Below, in pieces: positions 1-9,957 of a stretch of 64,000 nt of DNA; the first letter of the stretch is position 1, and every line of letters starts with the position of its first letter. The stretch is taken from the NCBI GenBank assembly GCA_011087645.1, contig JAALLF010000005.1:1-64000 (forward strand). The letters are read 5' to 3'. The translations under genes were made by a program, and so were the position numbers. Origin of the DNA: Alphaproteobacteria bacterium. Its GTDB lineage: Bacteria > Pseudomonadota > Alphaproteobacteria > UBA6615. The notes below the pieces were generated by a model. That model saw nothing but the letters and a program-made list of their open reading frames with translations, searched no databases and was not told where the DNA came from.

Positions 1-52
1 TGCTCGAGGGTCAGATTGATAAACCGCTGATATCGCTCACTTCATTTCCGGT

Positions 53-101
53 CAGGCTCTGAGGAGCCGCCCGGAGGGCGGCGTCTCGAAGGACGAGGCT
101 G
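53..101. repeat. REP-like hairpin element downstream of gshB
   Basis: Bases 66-72 and 76-82 form a perfect 7-bp stem around the 3-base loop GGA. The outer arms CAGGCTC (53-59) and GAGGCTG (95-101) pair with one mismatch. The text GGAGCCGCC...GGCGGCGTCTCGAAGGA resembles short intergenic palindromes that I recall as dispersed in many alphaproteobacterial genomes. It lies just past the gshB stop codon and could stabilise or end that transcript. The rest of bases 1-133 shows no gene. Confidence 0.5.
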
Positions 102-133
102 TCACATGCGATAAACCTGCTGGCTTTGCGGCC

Positions 134-1087
134 CTACTGCCGGGTCTCGGCGTGACGGGTCTCGATGGCGTCCCAGATCAGGCCCGACAGGTTCGCGCCG
201 TCGAAACGGTCAATCTCCTGAATGCCGGTCGGCGAGGTGACGTTGATTTCGGTGAGGTAGTCGCCGATCACATCGATGCCGACGAAGATCAGCCCCTGTT
301 CCCTCAAGGCCGGGCCGATGGCGGCGCAGATATCGCGCTCGCGCTGGGTCAGCTCGGACTTTAGCGGCGTGCCGCCGACATGCATATTAGAGCGCGCCTC
401 GCCCGCCGCCGGCACCCGGTTGATGGCGCCGACCGCCTTGCCGTCGACCAGTATGATGCGTTTGTCGCCCTGGCGGACTTCCGGCAAATAGCGCTGGGCG
501 ATGACCGGCTCGCGGTACAGATCGGTGAACAGCTCCAACAGCGCGGTGAGGTTCTCGTCGCCGGGCTGGATGTGGAACACGCCGGCGCCGCCATTGCCGT
601 ACAGCGGCTTGATGATGATGTCGCCATGCTCGGCGCGGAAGGCCTTGATGTCGTCGCTGTTCGAGGTGATCAGGGTCGGCGGCATCAGCCCGTCGAAATG
701 GGTGACGAACAATTTTTCCGGCGCGTTGCGCACCGATACCGGATCGTTCACCACCAGGGTCTGCGGGTGAATATGCTCGAGTACATGGGTCGCGGTGATA
801 TAGGCCATGTCGAAGGGCGGGTCCTGGCGCATCAGCACCACATCGACCCCGGCCAAATCCAACGTCTGTTCCGCGCCCATGGTGAAAAAATTACCGGCCT
901 CGCGGCGCACCTCAAGCGGCTGGGCGCGGGCCAGTACGCGGCCGTCGCGCAGGCTTAAATTTTGCGGCAGATAGTGGAACAGGGCGTGGCCGCGGGTCTG
1001 TGCCTCGAGCGCCAGGGCGAAGGTTGAATCGCCGTCGATGTCGATCGACTCGATGGGGTCCATTTGGATGGCGACGGCCAGGCTCAT
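134..1087 (-). CDS. gshB: Glutathione synthetase
   Basis: ATP-dependent ligase joining gamma-glutamylcysteine and glycine, the last step of glutathione synthesis in the cytoplasm. The 317 residues match the usual length of the prokaryotic family. The N-terminal segment [16 protein letters not shown] is typical of the GshB N-terminal domain. [14 protein letters not shown] (about residue 168) is the ATP-grasp glycine loop, and [12 protein letters not shown] near the C-terminus is the family signature. I chose the ATG at 1087 because AGGAGA lies 7 bases upstream; an in-frame start 30 bases further out lacks such a site. It is the last gene of a minus-strand run that starts at rsmI. Confidence 0.95.
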   Translation of the reverse strand: MSLAVAIQMDPIESIDIDGDSTFALALEAQTRGHALFHYLPQNLSLRDGRVLARAQPLEVRREAGNFFTMGAEQTLDLAGVDVVLMRQDPPFDMAYITATHVLEHIHPQTLVVNDPVSVRNAPEKLFVTHFDGLMPPTLITSNSDDIKAFRAEHGDIIIKPLYGNGGAGVFHIQPGDENLTALLELFTDLYREPVIAQRYLPEVRQGDKRIILVDGKAVGAINRVPAAGEARSNMHVGGTPLKSELTQRERDICAAIGPALREQGLIFVGIDVIGDYLTEINVTSPTGIQEIDRFDGANLSGLIWDAIETRHAETRQ

Positions 1088-1134
1088 GGGGCTTCTCCTA
1101 TTCCAGAAGAGCCGCACGATACATTAGCGCCGCC

Positions 1135-1983
1135 TTAGTTCAAGCGATTACGCAGTTCGCCGATCAGTTGGGCGACCCGGTGCTTGTCTTGCGGCGATGT
1201 CGATAAATCCTGGCATTGCTCGAGCGCCACCAGGGCCGCGCGTATATTGCCTAGATGGCTGTGCAGCACCCCGGCCTCGTGCCACAGGCCCGCCGATCCC
1301 GGGGCGAAGACCAGCATATCCTCGACGACGGTTAGCGCCTCGGCGACCTGCTTGGCCTTGAGCAGGCGCACCTTCTTGTTGTTTTGCAGGCGGATGAGAA
1401 TGTCGCGGTTGCTCGCCGGTGTGTAATGCTCAGGCAGCAGCTCCGCGTCGCCGCCGCGCGTCGCCTTCAAAAGCGCGCGCATATCGGAAATCTCGATCAC
1501 CTTGCCGCCATTGAAGGGGTCGAAAATGATGCGCTCCCCGGCGGCTTCCAGGCGCAGCAGGAAATGGCCGGGAAAGTTCAGTCCCTCGATATGCCAGCCC
1601 AGAGCGCGGCCGGCATAGAGATAGAGAATGCCCAAAGCGATCGGCAGGCCTTTGCGCCGGTCGATGACCCGCATCAAATTGGCGTTCTGCAGATCGTCAT
1701 ATGACAAGCTGTCGCCGGCATAGCCATGATCGCCGGCAATGACTTGATTGAGCGCCTCGTGCTTTGCCGCGCCGCTGCCTTCGCTTTGGGCGTAGGCCGC
1801 GGCGGCGTCGTCGGCAAGCTTTTCGAGATGGTCGCGGTAGCGGTCGAGGGACACGCCGGGGCGGTCGCGCGCGGCGAGCAGAAGCGCGGCTTCGCCAACG
1901 TTGATGTCGGCATCGTCGCGGCGCGCCAGCAGTTGCAGCGCCGCCAGGGCGTCGGTATCGGGCGATAGGGCGCTGACGCTCAA
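1135..1983 (-). CDS. SirB1-family transglutaminase-like/TPR protein
   Basis: A 282-residue protein of the SirB1 family: a transglutaminase-like core followed by TPR-like helices. VIDRRKGLPIALGILYLYAGRALG, NFPGHFLLRL and DPFNGG are the conserved blocks of the core (about residues 105-180). The C-terminal 80 residues read as helical repeats. No catalytic cysteine is evident at the expected place, so it is probably a non-catalytic binding protein; the family's molecular role is not settled. It starts with TTG in a TTGA overlap with the stop of the upstream BON gene, which suggests coupled translation. Confidence 0.8.
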   Translation of the reverse strand: MSVSALSPDTDALAALQLLARRDDADINVGEAALLLAARDRPGVSLDRYRDHLEKLADDAAAAYAQSEGSGAAKHEALNQVIAGDHGYAGDSLSYDDLQNANLMRVIDRRKGLPIALGILYLYAGRALGWHIEGLNFPGHFLLRLEAAGERIIFDPFNGGKVIEISDMRALLKATRGGDAELLPEHYTPASNRDILIRLQNNKKVRLLKAKQVAEALTVVEDMLVFAPGSAGLWHEAGVLHSHLGNIRAALVALEQCQDLSTSPQDKHRVAQLIGELRNRLN

Positions 1984-2624
1984 GTCCCGCTGCTCGGTTT
2001 GACCGAGGGCTGTTGCAGGCGGCGCGGATCGTCGACCAGCAGCACATGGCTGACGACCCCTTTCACGTCGGGAATATTGCGGGTGACCTGAAAGACCCGG
2101 TCGAGCTCGGCTTGATTTTGCGCCACGCCGAGCAGGTAGACGGTGCCGGCGATGGTGCGGGTCGAGTAGTTGATCGAGCTGATGCCGTCAGTGAAAAGAA
2201 GCTGGGAATCGAGGCGCGCGTTGATCAGCGAATCGCGGGCGAAGGCTTCGATGCCGGCGCCCCGCTTGACCTGGATTTCATTGATCACCTCGCGAACATT
2301 GTCGGGCTGCCAGGCCAAACGTGTCGCCTTGTCGGCGATGTCTTGGTTGGCCACCCGCCCGGCCAGCAGCACCCGGCCCTCATAGATCTGCAAGCTGACC
2401 GAATTGTACAACTCAAGCCCTTCGTTGAGCCATAGATCGTTGATCTCGATACGGATGCCGGCGTCGCGCACCGAACCCTTTATGCCGCGCTCTTCCGAGG
2501 CCGCAACCCCGGCGGTGGCGCCGGCGCCGATAACCGCACCGGTTGGCGTGCAGGCGGCGAGCGCGAACAGGGCGGCGCAGAAAATTGCCGGAAGTCGTTT
2601 TGGGAACATGGCTCTATTTGTCAT
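1980..2624 (-). CDS. BON-domain lipoprotein (OsmY/DolP type)
   Basis: Envelope lipoprotein of about 214 residues. The N-terminus is a lipoprotein signal with the lipobox LAAC (FALAACTPTG). Two BON domains follow, roughly residues 50-115 (VSLQIYEGRVLLAGRV) and 120-190 (TIAGTVYLLGVAQ). BON pairs bind lipid or membranes in OsmY and DolP; I infer a similar envelope-integrity role. It sits between yraN and the SirB1-like gene, an order I recognise from other alphaproteobacteria near an LpoA-like gene. The start is either the ATG at 2624 or the one at 2609; neither has a strong ribosome site. Confidence 0.85.
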   Translation of the reverse strand: MTNRAMFPKRLPAIFCAALFALAACTPTGAVIGAGATAGVAASEERGIKGSVRDAGIRIEINDLWLNEGLELYNSVSLQIYEGRVLLAGRVANQDIADKATRLAWQPDNVREVINEIQVKRGAGIEAFARDSLINARLDSQLLFTDGISSINYSTRTIAGTVYLLGVAQNQAELDRVFQVTRNIPDVKGVVSHVLLVDDPRRLQQPSVKPSSGT

Positions 2625-2713
2625 GACAGGCTTGATTAAAGTCCGAGTGTGGCGGCAATGGGGCAACGAGGCTGCAAACTCTGTAGGCGGTTTCACGCTA
2701 ATTCGGCAAGGGG

Positions 2714-3109
2714 CTAATCATCGCCGCTCGGCCGCCAGGCATCGACGATGTGCCGCGGCCACTGGCGCGGTGACAGCAGTACCGCGTCGAAACGAATATC
2801 GCACTGGGCGAGGTCGCCATGGCGGGCCATGAAGTCGCTCAAGGCGCGGGTAATGCGCGCGCGTTGCCGGGGGCCGATCGCCTCTGCCGCATCACTTAAT
2901 TTGGCCCGGGCCTTCACTTCGACCGCGACTAGAACCCGTCCCCGGCGGGCGATGATGTCGATCTCGCCGACCCGGCAGCGATAATCGCGGGCGATAATGC
3001 GATAGCCCTTGGCGCGCAGCAGCAGCGCCGCGCGGGCTTCCGCGCCGCGCCCGCGCTTGTACGCCGCGCGCCGGCCGGCCAGGCCGCGACCACCCGGCGG
3101 CGGCGTCAT
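2714..3109 (-). CDS. yraN: YraN/UPF0102 endonuclease-like protein
   Basis: A 131-residue protein of the UPF0102 family, which has the restriction-endonuclease fold. RGRGAEARAALLLRAKGY is the N-terminal family signature. GEIDIIARR...VEVKAR carries the predicted D-(E)xK catalytic residues. Its biochemical role is not firmly known; links to recombination or DNA repair have been proposed. The ATG overlaps the rsmI stop codon in an ATGA, so the two are translationally coupled. Confidence 0.88.
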   Translation of the reverse strand: MTPPPGGRGLAGRRAAYKRGRGAEARAALLLRAKGYRIIARDYRCRVGEIDIIARRGRVLVAVEVKARAKLSDAAEAIGPRQRARITRALSDFMARHGDLAQCDIRFDAVLLSPRQWPRHIVDAWRPSGDD

Positions 3110-4059
3110 TCTGATGGCTCGTCCGCCGCCAGCGCCAACGCCCGGCGGTAGACATCGCGGCGCGGGCGACCCGACGCGGCGACCACATGGTCGACCGCAT
3201 CGCGCAGGCTCATACTCGCCAGGGTCTGCGCCAACAGGGCGTCGATCTGACCGTCGTCGAGACTGGCCTGCGGCGCTGGCGGGCCGACCACCAGCACCAC
3301 CTCGCCGCGCGGCGGGCCCTCTTCGGCGAAAGCGGCGGCCAATTCGCCCAGCGACCCGCGCCGCACCTCCTCATAGATTTTGGTGATCTCGCGCACCAGG
3401 GCGGCCGGACGCTCGCCCCAACAATCGGCCATCTCGGCCAAGGTGGCGGGCACCCGGCGGGGCGATTCGTAGAAGATGAGCGCCGCCGGCACTGCCGCCA
3501 GCGCCTCCAGCCGTTGCCGCCGGGCGGCCTGTTTGGGCGGCAGAAAGCCGGCGAATAGAAAACTATCGGTCGGCAGGCCGGCCAGGGTGAGCGCGGCGAT
3601 GGCGGCAACCGGTCCGGGCGCGGTGGTCACCGGGATGCCTTCGGCGATGGCCGCTTGCACCAGCCGGTAGCCGGGGTCGGAAATCAGCGGCGTCCCCGCG
3701 TCGCTCACCAGCGCCACGATCTCGCCCTTTTGTAGGCGTTTGATAAGCCGTGGTAGCGCGGCGGGCGCATTGTGGTCGTGATAGGCGGTGGTCGGCGTAT
3801 CGACGCCGTAATGGCTCAGCAGCCGGCGCGTGATGCGGGTATCCTCGCAGGCGATCAAGTCGGCGTCGCGCAGAATGTCGAGGGCGCGCAGGGTGATGTC
3901 GCCAAGATTGCCAATCGGCGTCGCGACAAGGTACAAGCCCGGCGCTAAGGACGCGCGGCGCGGTTGCCGCGGCTCCGCTGGATCGCTAGGCTCGCCGGCG
4001 CGTTTGCCGGACGGGTCGGGCGTTGTTGAACCGGGTGAAGTGGATTGACGTGGTGTCAC
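3106..4059 (-). CDS. rsmI: 16S rRNA (cytidine-1402-2'-O)-methyltransferase
   Basis: SAM-dependent enzyme that 2'-O-methylates C1402 of 16S rRNA in the decoding centre. GLYLVATPIGNLGDIT, CEDTRITRRLLSHYG and SDAGTPLISDPG are the tetrapyrrole-methylase-fold signatures of RsmI. There is a proline/serine-rich N-terminal extension of about 40 residues before the core. I chose the GTG at 4059, which has AGGA about 12 bases upstream; no later start precedes the conserved core. This start lies within a few bases of the start of the divergent LpoA-like gene, so the two 5' ends touch or overlap. Confidence 0.93.
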   Translation of the reverse strand: MTPRQSTSPGSTTPDPSGKRAGEPSDPAEPRQPRRASLAPGLYLVATPIGNLGDITLRALDILRDADLIACEDTRITRRLLSHYGVDTPTTAYHDHNAPAALPRLIKRLQKGEIVALVSDAGTPLISDPGYRLVQAAIAEGIPVTTAPGPVAAIAALTLAGLPTDSFLFAGFLPPKQAARRQRLEALAAVPAALIFYESPRRVPATLAEMADCWGERPAALVREITKIYEEVRRGSLGELAAAFAEEGPPRGEVVLVVGPPAPQASLDDGQIDALLAQTLASMSLRDAVDHVVAASGRPRRDVYRRALALAADEPSE

Positions 4060-5456
4060 GACTAATAGTTTTCCTATCCAACCCTGAGCATCTGAGGCTG
4101 CGGTTTTTCTGGCTGGCGCTGGCCGCCCTGCTGCTGTCCGCGTGCGCCCAACAAGACATAGCGGCAACCCCGCCACCCGCGCAACAACCGCCGCCTGTCG
4201 TAACGCCACCGCCGCCGCCGGCCCCACCGGTGCAAGCGGCGCCGATCGAGCCGGTTATCGCCGGGCCGGCCGGCCCCGAAACGGATATTTTGCGCAAGCC
4301 GGGTCAGGTGACTGTCGCCATCCTGGTGCCGCTGACCGGCTCGGCAGCGCCGTTCGGGCGCGATCTGCTGGCCGCCGCACAGATGGCGGTGTTCGATCTG
4401 GCGGACGAGAATTTCGAGCTTCGCCTGTACGACACCGGTGGACAGGTCGGGCAAGCCAGCGCCGCCGCGTTGGCCGCCCGCGAGGACGGCGCGCAATTTA
4501 TTTTGGGGCCGCTATTTTCCAGCGCGGTGCTGGCGGTGGCGGATATCGCGCGGCCGGCCAATATTCCGGTGCTGGCGTTTTCCAATAACCGCGAGATTGT
4601 CGGCGACGGCGTCTACGCCATGGGATTTTTCCCGGAAGACCAGGTGCAGCGCATCGTCGATTATTCTTTCTCGCAGAATATGACGCGATTTTCGGCGCTG
4701 GTGCCCGACGACCTCTATGGCAGCCGCATGGCCGCCGCGCTCAATGAGAATACCGGTCTTGGCGGGCGCGAGCTGACCGACATCGCCTATTATCTGGACG
4801 AAACCCAAGCGCTGATCGACACGGTGAAATTGCTTGGCCGCTATGACGAGCGTCATCAAGCGCTGGTCGAGCAGCGCCAAGAATTGGCGGCGCGCGATGA
4901 TGAAATATCCAAGCGCGCCCTGCAACGCCTGGAAGACTTGGAGACCCTGGGCGAGGTCGATTTCGAGGCGCTGTTGTTGCCCGCCGGCGGCGAGGAGGTG
5001 CTGCGCATCGCGCCGTTATTGGCCTTCTACGACATCGATCCGACGCAGATAAAGTTATTGGGGACGTGGCTGTGGGACGATCCGTCACTACGCACCGAAC
5101 CCAGCATGGCCGGGGCGTGGTTCGCCGCGCCGCCGGCCGCGACGCGGGAGCGGTTCGTCGCGCGGTTCACCCAGCTCTATGAGCGCGAGCCCGAGCGCCG
5201 GGCGACGTTAGCTTATGACGCGACGGCGCTGTCGATCGTCCTGGCGCAGCGCACCGCGCGGGCCAATGAGTTGAGCGCGAATATGTATTCTCTCGACGCT
5301 CTGACTTCGCCGGTCGGTTTTACCGGCATGGATGGTATTTTCCGTCTGCGGCGGTCGGGGCTGGTCGAGCGGGGGTTGTCGGTCTTCGAGATCCAACGCG
5401 ACGGCGCGCGCGAAATCGACCCGGCGCCGACCGCCTTCGACGATTTTATCAACTAG
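4053..5456 (+). CDS. Penicillin-binding protein activator (LpoA-like) lipoprotein
   Basis: Outer-membrane lipoprotein of about 467 residues with a periplasmic-binding-protein fold (type I), of the LpoA C-terminal family that stimulates a class A penicillin-binding protein. The signal ends in the lipobox LLLSAC, then a proline-rich linker, then ILVPLTGSAAPFGRDLLAAAQ, the classic start of a type I binding domain. It lacks the long N-terminal TPR domain of enterobacterial LpoA, as is usual in alphaproteobacteria. The start is uncertain: GTG at 4050 or 4053, or TTG at 4023; all give the same mature lipoprotein. It is divergent from rsmI and its stop overlaps the hemW stop by 3 bases. Confidence 0.82.
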   Translation: MSRLIVFLSNPEHLRLRFFWLALAALLLSACAQQDIAATPPPAQQPPPVVTPPPPPAPPVQAAPIEPVIAGPAGPETDILRKPGQVTVAILVPLTGSAAPFGRDLLAAAQMAVFDLADENFELRLYDTGGQVGQASAAALAAREDGAQFILGPLFSSAVLAVADIARPANIPVLAFSNNREIVGDGVYAMGFFPEDQVQRIVDYSFSQNMTRFSALVPDDLYGSRMAAALNENTGLGGRELTDIAYYLDETQALIDTVKLLGRYDERHQALVEQRQELAARDDEISKRALQRLEDLETLGEVDFEALLLPAGGEEVLRIAPLLAFYDIDPTQIKLLGTWLWDDPSLRTEPSMAGAWFAAPPAATRERFVARFTQLYEREPERRATLAYDATALSIVLAQRTARANELSANMYSLDALTSPVGFTGMDGIFRLRRSGLVERGLSVFEIQRDGAREIDPAPTAFDDFIN

Positions 5457-6622
5457 GCGAATAGAGCGGCGACAACCGCGTCGAGGCGCTGCCGGCCGGC
5501 CGGAGTGGCCCGCAGCCCGTCGCCATCGTGGATAATAAGCCCGCCCGCCGTCAAACGCTGTGAGACCGCCGGATCGATAATGTCGTCGAGGGCTCTGCCG
5601 GTGCGGTCGCGGAATTGGCCGGCGTCGATGCCGTCGTTGATGCGCAGGCCCATCACAGCGAATTCCGCGATAACCGTTTGTGGCTCCAGCGGTGCGTTGG
5701 TTTGCGTGGCGTGACCGTGATCGCCGGCCCGGCGCAGCCAGATCTCCGGCGCGCGATGTTGGCGGGTGGCATGGATTTTACCGTCCACTGTCAGGCGTCC
5801 ATGGGCGCCGGGGCCGATGCCGATATAATCGCGATACTGCCAATAGGCCATATTGTGGCGGCAGGCGTGGCCCGGCGCGGCGTGGTTGGAGATTTCGTAG
5901 GCTGGCATGCCGGCGCCGGTGAGAATTTCTTGGGTGGTCTCGAACAGGGCGGCGGAATCCGCGTCGTCGGGCACAATCAAATCGCCCCGCGCATGCGCCA
6001 GGAAAAACGGCGTGCCTTGCTCGATGGTGAGTTGGTAGACCGAGAGATGGCCGCGCGCCAGGGCTATGGCGCGCTCGAGCTCGTCCGCCCATAGCTCCAC
6101 CGACTGTCCGGGTCGACCGTAGATCAGATCGAAGGAATAGCGCTCGAACCTGCCGGCGGCTAACTGGAGGGCCGCCATCGCCTCTTTCGCGCTGTGGGTG
6201 CGGCCGAGAAAGCCCAACGCTGCGTCGTCCAGGGCTTGAATGCCCAGGCTCACCCGGTTGATCCCGGCGTCGGCGAATGCCGCCAGACGGGCGGCCTCGG
6301 TCGAGGTCGGGTTCGCCTCCAGGGTGATTTCGATGGCCTTATCGAGTGAGAAGTGCTGGGTGACAGCCTCGACAATGGCCGCCGCCGTGTCGGGCGCCAT
6401 CAGCGACGGGGTGCCGCCGCCGAAAAAGATGCTGGTTACCCGCCGGGAGCCGGCGATTTCGGCATAATGCGCCAACTCGCTCAATAAAGCGGCGCGCCAT
6501 TGCGCATGGTCGACGGCGTCGCTGACATGGCTGTTAAAATCGCAATAGGGACACAGGGAGCGGCAGAACGGCCAATGCACGTAAATCGCCAGCGTATCCG
6601 GTGTGGCGATTGCCTCAGCCAT
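5453..6622 (-). CDS. hemW: HemW, radical-SAM haem chaperone
   Basis: Radical-SAM protein of 389 residues, formerly annotated as a coproporphyrinogen oxidase and now considered a haem-trafficking chaperone. [16 protein letters not shown] (about residues 13-28) holds the CxxxCxxC 4Fe-4S motif. FFGGGTPSL and the HemN C-terminal domain follow. I chose the ATG at 6622, which overlaps the end of rdgB by 8 bases; a longer reading frame only runs back through rdgB in another frame. It is the last gene of the rph-rdgB-hemW operon. Confidence 0.92.
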   Translation of the reverse strand: MAEAIATPDTLAIYVHWPFCRSLCPYCDFNSHVSDAVDHAQWRAALLSELAHYAEIAGSRRVTSIFFGGGTPSLMAPDTAAAIVEAVTQHFSLDKAIEITLEANPTSTEAARLAAFADAGINRVSLGIQALDDAALGFLGRTHSAKEAMAALQLAAGRFERYSFDLIYGRPGQSVELWADELERAIALARGHLSVYQLTIEQGTPFFLAHARGDLIVPDDADSAALFETTQEILTGAGMPAYEISNHAAPGHACRHNMAYWQYRDYIGIGPGAHGRLTVDGKIHATRQHRAPEIWLRRAGDHGHATQTNAPLEPQTVIAEFAVMGLRINDGIDAGQFRDRTGRALDDIIDPAVSQRLTAGGLIIHDGDGLRATPAGRQRLDAVVAALFA

Positions 6623-7241
6623 CGGGCCGGTCGGATGGATTACCAAAACAGGCGTCGAGCATTTTTTGGAACGCAACGGCGCGGTGAGAGATGGCGTGCT
6701 TTTCGGCCGGGTCGATTTCGCCGAAGGTGAGCGCGTGGCCAGTGGCGCGGAAGATCGGGTCATAGCCGAACCCGCGGGCCCCTTGCGGCGGCCAGACGAT
6801 CTCGCCGGCGACTTCGCCTTCGAATGTTTTCACCTGACCGTCGGGCCAGGCCAGGGCGAGAACGCAGACAAAGCGCGCGGACCGGTCGGGGCTATCGTCG
6901 AGTTCGCTGTGGACGCGGGACATAGCCCTATCGAAATCACGGCCGCCAGGTCCTTCCGCCCAGCGGGCCGAGTAAATACCGGGGGCGCCGTCCAGCGCCG
7001 TCACCGCGAGCCCGCTATCGTCGGCCAGCGCTGGCAGGCCACTGCCTTGAGTGGCCGCTTTCGCCTTTAGTACGGCATTTTCCACAAACGTGACGCCGTC
7101 TTCGACCGGCTCGGGCAGCCCCAGATCGCCGGCGCTGACCACGGCGATTCCCAGCGGGGCCAGCAGGTCGGCGATCTCGCGCACCTTGCCCTCGTTGTGG
7201 CTGGCGATTACCAGCCGGTCGTCGCTGAAGCGTCGGTTCAT
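6615..7241 (-). CDS. rdgB: XTP/dITP diphosphatase (Ham1 family)
   Basis: House-cleaning pyrophosphatase that hydrolyses dITP, XTP and ITP to monophosphates, keeping deaminated purines out of DNA. The 208 residues match the family. [43 protein letters not shown] and [10 protein letters not shown] are the Ham1 motifs in order. It lies between rph (15 bases) and hemW (overlap), an order common in alphaproteobacteria. Confidence 0.95.
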   Translation of the reverse strand: MNRRFSDDRLVIASHNEGKVREIADLLAPLGIAVVSAGDLGLPEPVEDGVTFVENAVLKAKAATQGSGLPALADDSGLAVTALDGAPGIYSARWAEGPGGRDFDRAMSRVHSELDDSPDRSARFVCVLALAWPDGQVKTFEGEVAGEIVWPPQGARGFGYDPIFRATGHALTFGEIDPAEKHAISHRAVAFQKMLDACFGNPSDRPDG

Positions 7242-7256
7242 ATTGGCCGGGTTAGA

Positions 7257-7991
7257 TCAATCAAGGCCTAAGGCGGCCCGTTGCGCGGCGGCGAGTTGGT
7301 CGGTGCCCTTGCGGGCCAGGTCGAGCAGGCGAATGAACTGCGCCCGGGTGAAGGGCTTGTCCTCGGCCGTGCCTTGCACCTCGATGATGCGCCCGCCGGC
7401 GGTTAGCACGAAGTTGGCGTCGGCCTGGGCGTTCGAATCTTCGGCATAGTCCAAATCAAGCACCGCCTTACCCTCGTAAAGGCCGCACGAAACCGCGGCG
7501 ACCTTATCGAACATCGGCACGGCATCGAGTTCGCCGGCGCGGACCAGTTTTTGACACGCGATATGCAAAGCTACATAGGCGCCGGTAATGGCCGCTGTTC
7601 TGGTGCCGCCATCGGCCTGCAGCACATCGCAGTCGAGGCGGATTTGGCGCTCGCCCAGCGCTTCGAGATCGGTCGCCGCGCGCAGGCTGCGGCCGATCAG
7701 GCGCTGTATTTCCTGGGTGCGACCCGACTGTTTGCCGCGCGCCGCCTCGCGGTTGGTGCGGGTGTGGGTCGAGCGCGGCAGCATGCCGTATTCCGCTGTC
7801 ACCCAGCCGCTGCCACCGCCGCGCATCCACGGCGGCACCCGTTCCTCGACGGTCGCGGCGCACAATACATGGGTGTTGCCGAATTGCGCCAAGCACGAGC
7901 CTTCGGCGTATTTGGCGGCGCCCGTCTTCAAGCGAATCTTGCGCATTTCGTCCACGGCGCGACCGGAGGGACGACGAAAGTTTTTGCTCAT
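7257..7991 (-). CDS. rph: Ribonuclease PH
   Basis: Phosphorolytic 3'-5' exoribonuclease that trims tRNA 3' ends. The 244 residues include [13 protein letters not shown] at the N-terminus, [17 protein letters not shown] and the catalytic-core segment [20 protein letters not shown]. It heads the minus-strand rph-rdgB-hemW operon and is divergent from hrcA. This divergent rph/hrcA pairing is a recurrent alphaproteobacterial arrangement. Confidence 0.96.
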   Translation of the reverse strand: MSKNFRRPSGRAVDEMRKIRLKTGAAKYAEGSCLAQFGNTHVLCAATVEERVPPWMRGGGSGWVTAEYGMLPRSTHTRTNREAARGKQSGRTQEIQRLIGRSLRAATDLEALGERQIRLDCDVLQADGGTRTAAITGAYVALHIACQKLVRAGELDAVPMFDKVAAVSCGLYEGKAVLDLDYAEDSNAQADANFVLTAGGRIIEVQGTAEDKPFTRAQFIRLLDLARKGTDQLAAAQRAALGLD

Positions 7992-8182
7992 GGGACGGGC
8001 CTGTATGTACCGGAAAGGAAATCCCCGTAGGGAATGTGGCGGGAAACCTACTCGCTGCCCGGCGGTGCGTCCAGCGGCACGATAGAGCCCTCCGGTGGCT
8101 TGATTAGCGGCAGATGCGCGCCTAAGTTCTTGACCAGCTTATCGTATTTGATAGGCGGAAAACCGCGAAGCGGGTGTCGCCG

Positions 8183-9226
8183 ATGAGCCGTTTGGTTCCG
8201 GAATTAAATGCGCGCAGCCGCGAAATTCTGCGCCAGATAATCGATGCTTACCTGGAGACGGGCGAGGCTGTCGGTTCGCGCACGTTGTCGCGCCGGTTGG
8301 GCGTGGAATTATCGCCGGCGACGGTGCGCAACGTCATGGCCGATCTGCAGGACGCGGGGCTGCTCTATTCGCCGCATGTGTCGGCGGGCCGCCTGCCGAC
8401 CGAGGCGGGTCTGCGGTTCTTTGTCGATGGGCTGCTCGAGGTCGGGCGGCTGACCGAAGAAGAACGCGGTGCGATCGAAGCCCAGTGCGCCGCGCAGGGA
8501 CGCAATCCGCAGAAAACCTTGGAAGAGGCGACAAAAGTGCTGTCGGGCCTGAGCAATTATGCCAGCCTGGTGGTGGCGCCGAAGACCGATGTTCGCCTCA
8601 AACATATCGAATTTGTCGGCCTCGGTCCGGACCGGGCCCTGGTAGTTCTGGTCACCGACGATGGCTCGGTCGAAAACCGGGTAATTGATGTGCCGGTCGG
8701 CATGCCGGCCTCGGCGTTGATCGAAGCCTCCAACTTTCTCGCCGCGCGCATGGTCGGCAAGACCATCGAGGAAGGCCAGGCGCAGCTCGCCACGGAATTG
8801 GCGGCGCACCGGCAAGAGCTCGACACGCTGACCCAGCGGCTGGTCGAGGCCGGCATGGCGACCAGTACCCGCGACGGCGACGCGGCCGCGCTGATTGTCA
8901 GCGGCACCGAACGGCTGCTCGATGATGTTCAAGCCGTCGAGGATCTAGAACGGGTGCGCGCGCTCTATGGCGCTTTGGAGACCAAGGAATCCTGGTCCTG
9001 GCTGCTCGATGCCACCCGCGGCGGCGAGGGGGTGAAAATATTTATTGGCGCGGAAGACGATTTATTTAACCTGACGGGCTGTTCTGTGGTTGTCGCGCCC
9101 TATACCAACAGCAACGAACAAATCGTCGGCGCTATCGGCGTAATCGGCCCGACCCGGCTGAATTACGCGCGGGTGATCCCCGTCGTCGATTATACGGCCA
9201 AGGTCATTGGCCGGTTAATGGGATAA
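8183..9226 (+). CDS. hrcA: Heat-inducible transcription repressor HrcA
   Basis: Repressor that binds CIRCE inverted repeats and whose folding depends on GroEL. The 347 residues begin with an N-terminal winged helix (NARSREILRQIIDAYLETGEAVGSRTLSR) and show the signature SPATVRNVMADLQDAGLL. The C-terminal segment IGVIGPTRLNYARVIPVVDYTAKVIGRLM is typical. I prefer the ATG at 8183 over a GTG at 8174. No CIRCE sequence is visible upstream of this gene, grpE or dnaK, so its target is probably a groESL operon elsewhere. Confidence 0.95.
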   Translation: MSRLVPELNARSREILRQIIDAYLETGEAVGSRTLSRRLGVELSPATVRNVMADLQDAGLLYSPHVSAGRLPTEAGLRFFVDGLLEVGRLTEEERGAIEAQCAAQGRNPQKTLEEATKVLSGLSNYASLVVAPKTDVRLKHIEFVGLGPDRALVVLVTDDGSVENRVIDVPVGMPASALIEASNFLAARMVGKTIEEGQAQLATELAAHRQELDTLTQRLVEAGMATSTRDGDAAALIVSGTERLLDDVQAVEDLERVRALYGALETKESWSWLLDATRGGEGVKIFIGAEDDLFNLTGCSVVVAPYTNSNEQIVGAIGVIGPTRLNYARVIPVVDYTAKVIGRLMG

Positions 9227-9282
9227 TGGAGGGTGGACGCCGCGATCCGCAGCGTCGCCAAGGTTAAAGGCAGTAGCAGTAT

Positions 9283-9957
9283 ATGAATACCCAAGACGAT
9301 AAGGCAGAAAACGAGACGCCGACGCCGGCGGCAGAGACCGCCGCGGCGGAGGATGGCGCCGAAGAAGCGGCCGTCGAAGGCGAAGCTGTACCGGACGAGG
9401 CCGGGAAAATCGATCTGGGCGAAAACGAATCGCCCTGGGCGCTGGACCCGGCAACCCGTATCGCCGAGTTGGAAGAGGAGCTGGCGACCACCAAGGATCA
9501 GTTTCTGCGCTTCATGGCCGAGGCCGAAAATGTTCGCAAACGCAGCGAACGCCATCTCGCCGAAGCCCATAAATATGGCGTCGCCAATTTCGCCCGGGCG
9601 GTGCTGACGGTCGCTGACGACTTGTCGCGCGCCTTGGCGGCGGTGCCAGAGGATCAGCGCGAGGGCGAGGGCCTTTTGCAGAACCTGCTGGGCGGCGTGG
9701 AGGCCGTGGAGCGGGAGTTCTTAAAGGCGCTGGACGCCCATCACATCGAGCGCATCGACCCCACCGGCGAGCCCTTCGATCCCAACCTCCACGAGGCGAT
9801 GTTCGAGGTGCCCGGCAGCGAATATCCCAGCGGCACCGTCGCGCAGGTCATTCAGCCCGGCTATCGGCTGCACGATCGCCTATTGCGGCCGGCCCGGGTC
9901 GGGGTCGCCAAGGGTGATGGCGGCGCTGCGCAGCCCCGTGTGGACACCACGGTTTAA
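9283..9957 (+). CDS. grpE: Nucleotide exchange factor GrpE
   Basis: Releases ADP from DnaK. The 224 residues have an acidic disordered N-terminus (about 60 residues), a coiled-coil starting near IAELEEELATTKDQFLRFMAEAENVRKR, and the beta domain ending in the signature GTVAQVIQPGYRLHDRLLRPARVGVAKG. It follows hrcA by 56 bases. The ribosome site is weak. It is co-directional with dnaK-dnaJ but separated from dnaK by 279 bases holding a separate promoter. Confidence 0.95.
   Translation: MNTQDDKAENETPTPAAETAAAEDGAEEAAVEGEAVPDEAGKIDLGENESPWALDPATRIAELEEELATTKDQFLRFMAEAENVRKRSERHLAEAHKYGVANFARAVLTVADDLSRALAAVPEDQREGEGLLQNLLGGVEAVEREFLKALDAHHIERIDPTGEPFDPNLHEAMFEVPGSEYPSGTVAQVIQPGYRLHDRLLRPARVGVAKGDGGAAQPRVDTTV

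Noticed and set aside
8001..8182. CIRCE or sigma-32 promoter upstream of hrcA
   Set aside because: No TTAGCACTC-N9-GAGTGCTAA match; CTTGAC at 8129 has only a poor -10 (GATAGG) at suitable distance.
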